26,386 nt of DNA from Euryarchaeota archaeon UBA495. GTDB taxonomy: Archaea; Thermoplasmatota; Poseidoniia; Poseidoniales; Poseidoniaceae. Positions 25,172-26,386 of this stretch are shown here, piece after piece (within the stretch, counting starts at the first letter, position 1; each line of letters starts with the position of its first letter). The notes below the pieces were generated by a model. It saw only the letters and a list, made by a program, of their open reading frames with translations. It had not been told where the DNA came from and ran no database searches. Where the stretch lies: contig DALQ01000094.1 in NCBI GenBank assembly GCA_002496845.1, positions 1-26,386 on the forward strand, in the 5' to 3' direction. The translations under genes were made by a program, and so were the position numbers.

Positions 25172-25999
25172 ATGACCGCCGACATTGATGTCCTCGAAGA
25201 GCAAGCCCGTCGATGTCGCGTCGAGATCGTGAAGATGGTCCACCGTGCTCAAGCAGGCCATCCTGGCGGGTCACTCTCAGAAATCGACCTCTTGGTGGGC
25301 CTCTATGGAGGCATTCTGAGGGTCAAACCTAACGAGCCGGACTGGGAGGACCGAGACCGGTTCATTCTCTCAAAAGGCCACGCTTCGCCCGGCATGTATG
25401 CCGTGCTCGCGGAGCATGGCTTCATCGACCATGAAGATCTGAAGAGCTACCGGGTCAAGGGTGGCGTGTGTCAGGGCCACGTCGACATGAAATGGTGCCC
25501 TGGCGTTGATTTTTCAGCCGGTTCATTGGGCATGGGCCTCTCGTTTGGTCTTGGTTGCGCCCTTGCAGCACGGCTTGACGGTTCCTCTCGACAGGCATGG
25601 GTCATGCTCGGTGACGGTGAGGTGCAGGAGGGCAGCGTTTGGGAGGCAGCCATGGCGGCCAAGCACCATAACGTTGGCAACCTCAAGGCCATCGTTGACG
25701 TCAATCGAATTCAGAACGATGATTTCTGCGTCGAACAAATGGAACTTCATGATCTTGAAGCCACGTGGGCCTCCTTTGGTTGGGAAGTCTTCTCCGTTGA
25801 CGGCCATGACATGAGCGCCGTGGTGGCCGCCTTGATGGCGGTTTCCGCACACAACGATGGACCGGCCGTGCTTCTGGCACAGACCGTGAAAGGAAAGGGC
25901 GTGTCTTTCATGGAAGACAACCCGTCCTTCCATGGCGCCGCTCCAAATGACGAACAATTTGCTCAAGCGATGACCGAACTTGGGGAGGTGGCAGCATGA
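25172..25999 (+). CDS. Transketolase, N-terminal (ThDP-binding) subunit
   Basis: The 275-residue protein is the N-terminal half of transketolase. QAGHPGGSLSEIDLLVGLY opens the domain, followed by SKGHASPGMYAVL and the thiamin diphosphate-binding motif GDGEVQEGSVWEAAMAAKHH to VDVNRIQND, which holds the Mg2+-pyrophosphate. The split form is common in archaea and many bacteria. It moves two-carbon units between sugar phosphates in the non-oxidative pentose pathway. Its stop overlaps the second subunit's start by four bases (ATGA), so the two are made together. The spacer to the OPT gene is 47 bases, with no clear TATA box. Confidence 0.95.
   Translation: MTADIDVLEEQARRCRVEIVKMVHRAQAGHPGGSLSEIDLLVGLYGGILRVKPNEPDWEDRDRFILSKGHASPGMYAVLAEHGFIDHEDLKSYRVKGGVCQGHVDMKWCPGVDFSAGSLGMGLSFGLGCALAARLDGSSRQAWVMLGDGEVQEGSVWEAAMAAKHHNVGNLKAIVDVNRIQNDDFCVEQMELHDLEATWASFGWEVFSVDGHDMSAVVAALMAVSAHNDGPAVLLAQTVKGKGVSFMEDNPSFHGAAPNDEQFAQAMTELGEVAA
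25984..25988 (+). promoter_or_regulatory. Shine-Dalgarno site of the second transketolase subunit
   Basis: GGAGG inside the end of the first subunit gene lies seven bases before the overlapping ATG, the same spacing seen at fchA. This supports coupled translation of the two subunits. Confidence 0.65.
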
Positions 26000-26386
26000 C
26001 GCGCATGGCCGCAACACGTGACGGCTATGGAGCCGCGTTGATGGAACTCGCTGGGAACGACAAAGTCGTCGTCCTCGAGGCTGATCTCGGTAAGTCGACC
26101 AAATCGCAACTGTTCAGGAAGGCCCATCCAGACCGCACCATTTCCTGCGGCATCGGTGAACAGAACATGCTGCTCACTGCAGCGGGGTTGGCCTCCTCGG
26201 GATACGTCCCCTTTGCGAGCACCTTTGCGATTTTCACGGAACGTGCCTTTGAGCAAATGCGCAACGGCGTGGCTCGGCCAAACCTTGCGGTTCACCTCTG
26301 CGGATCCCACGGCGGCACTCACACAGGCACGGACGGTTCTTCAGCCCAATCCATCGAAGATTTGGCCATTTACCGAACACTCCCCA
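25996..26386 (+). CDS. Transketolase, C-terminal (pyrimidine-binding) subunit, 3' end missing
   Basis: The frame opens with ATG at 25996, overlapping the stop of the first subunit, with GGAGG at 25984-25988 seven bases upstream. The first 130 residues show VVVLEADLGKSTKSQLF and SCGIGEQNMLLTAAGLA; the Glu of GIGEQN is the residue that activates the thiamin ring. STFAIFTERAFEQMRNGVA and SHGGTHTGTDGSSAQ follow, as in the pyrimidine-binding domain. The gene runs off the end of the window, so the C-terminal domain is not seen. It pairs with the preceding gene to form the active enzyme. Confidence 0.94.
   Translation, partial: MTRMAATRDGYGAALMELAGNDKVVVLEADLGKSTKSQLFRKAHPDRTISCGIGEQNMLLTAAGLASSGYVPFASTFAIFTERAFEQMRNGVARPNLAVHLCGSHGGTHTGTDGSSAQSIEDLAIYRTLP

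Noticed and set aside
1..26386. Search by eye for CRISPR arrays, insertion sequences, tRNA and rRNA genes
   Set aside because: Spacers are all under about 80 bases and contain no cloverleaf, spaced repeats or terminal inverted repeats that I could see.

Overview
This window is a very gene-dense piece of an archaeal chromosome with moderately high G+C and no obvious mobile DNA. Archaeal markers include a proteasome-activating nucleotidase with a C-terminal HbYX-type tail, the small catalytic subunit of the archaeal/eukaryotic primase, a zinc-ribbon MBF1 (aMBF1), and a Tsr3 rRNA-modifying enzyme. The gene mix also includes split transketolase, histidine/folate one-carbon enzymes, futalosine-route menaquinone genes and large Ala/Pro-rich proteins. 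Together with the streamlined spacing this suggests a euryarchaeon of the Thermoplasmatota type, possibly marine group II (Poseidoniales). The domain is certain; the order-level placement is an inference that I could not test by alignment.

Layout. Positions 1-1734 (+) hold the 3' part of an S15/CocE-type serine peptidase. Positions 1738-5859 (-) form a tight operon read from right to left: aMBF1, tsr3, fdhD and a YdeP-type molybdopterin oxidoreductase. A short divergent promoter region with a TATA-like element (about 5911-5919) separates it from pan (5940, +). Pan is followed by ftcD and fchA, which convert formiminoglutamate and formimino-THF. metG (8855-11107, -) converges on fchA with stop codons that touch. 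A DUF21/CBS membrane protein (11171-12310, +) overlaps an alpha/beta hydrolase on the opposite strand.

From 22983 down to 12294 everything is on the minus strand: a P2-type cation ATPase, mqnE, mqnA, mqnD, a half-length deoxyhypusine-hydroxylase-like HEAT protein, a small zinc-ribbon protein, priS, a Pro-rich protein with a C-terminal internal duplication, a four-helix membrane protein with a basic N-tail and an acidic C-tail, and the hydrolase. Several of these overlap by 4 bases or lie within 40. To the right, on the plus strand, are an OPT-family transporter and the two subunits of a split transketolase; the second subunit runs off the end.

How the genes work together. mqnA, mqnE and mqnD cover three of the early steps of the futalosine menaquinone route; no mqnC or mqnB is seen here. 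fdhD matures the neighbouring molybdoenzyme. ftcD and fchA feed histidine-derived one-carbon units into folate. Transketolase serves the non-oxidative pentose pathway. The S15 peptidase and OPT transporter fit a life using peptides. The most unusual gene is the half-DOHH-like protein at 16590-17072, because deoxyhypusine hydroxylase is usually regarded as eukaryotic. The paired low-complexity proteins at 13134-15024 are the best candidates for an uncharacterised system. There is no gene-free stretch longer than about 80 bases, and I saw no tRNA, rRNA, CRISPR array or insertion sequence.
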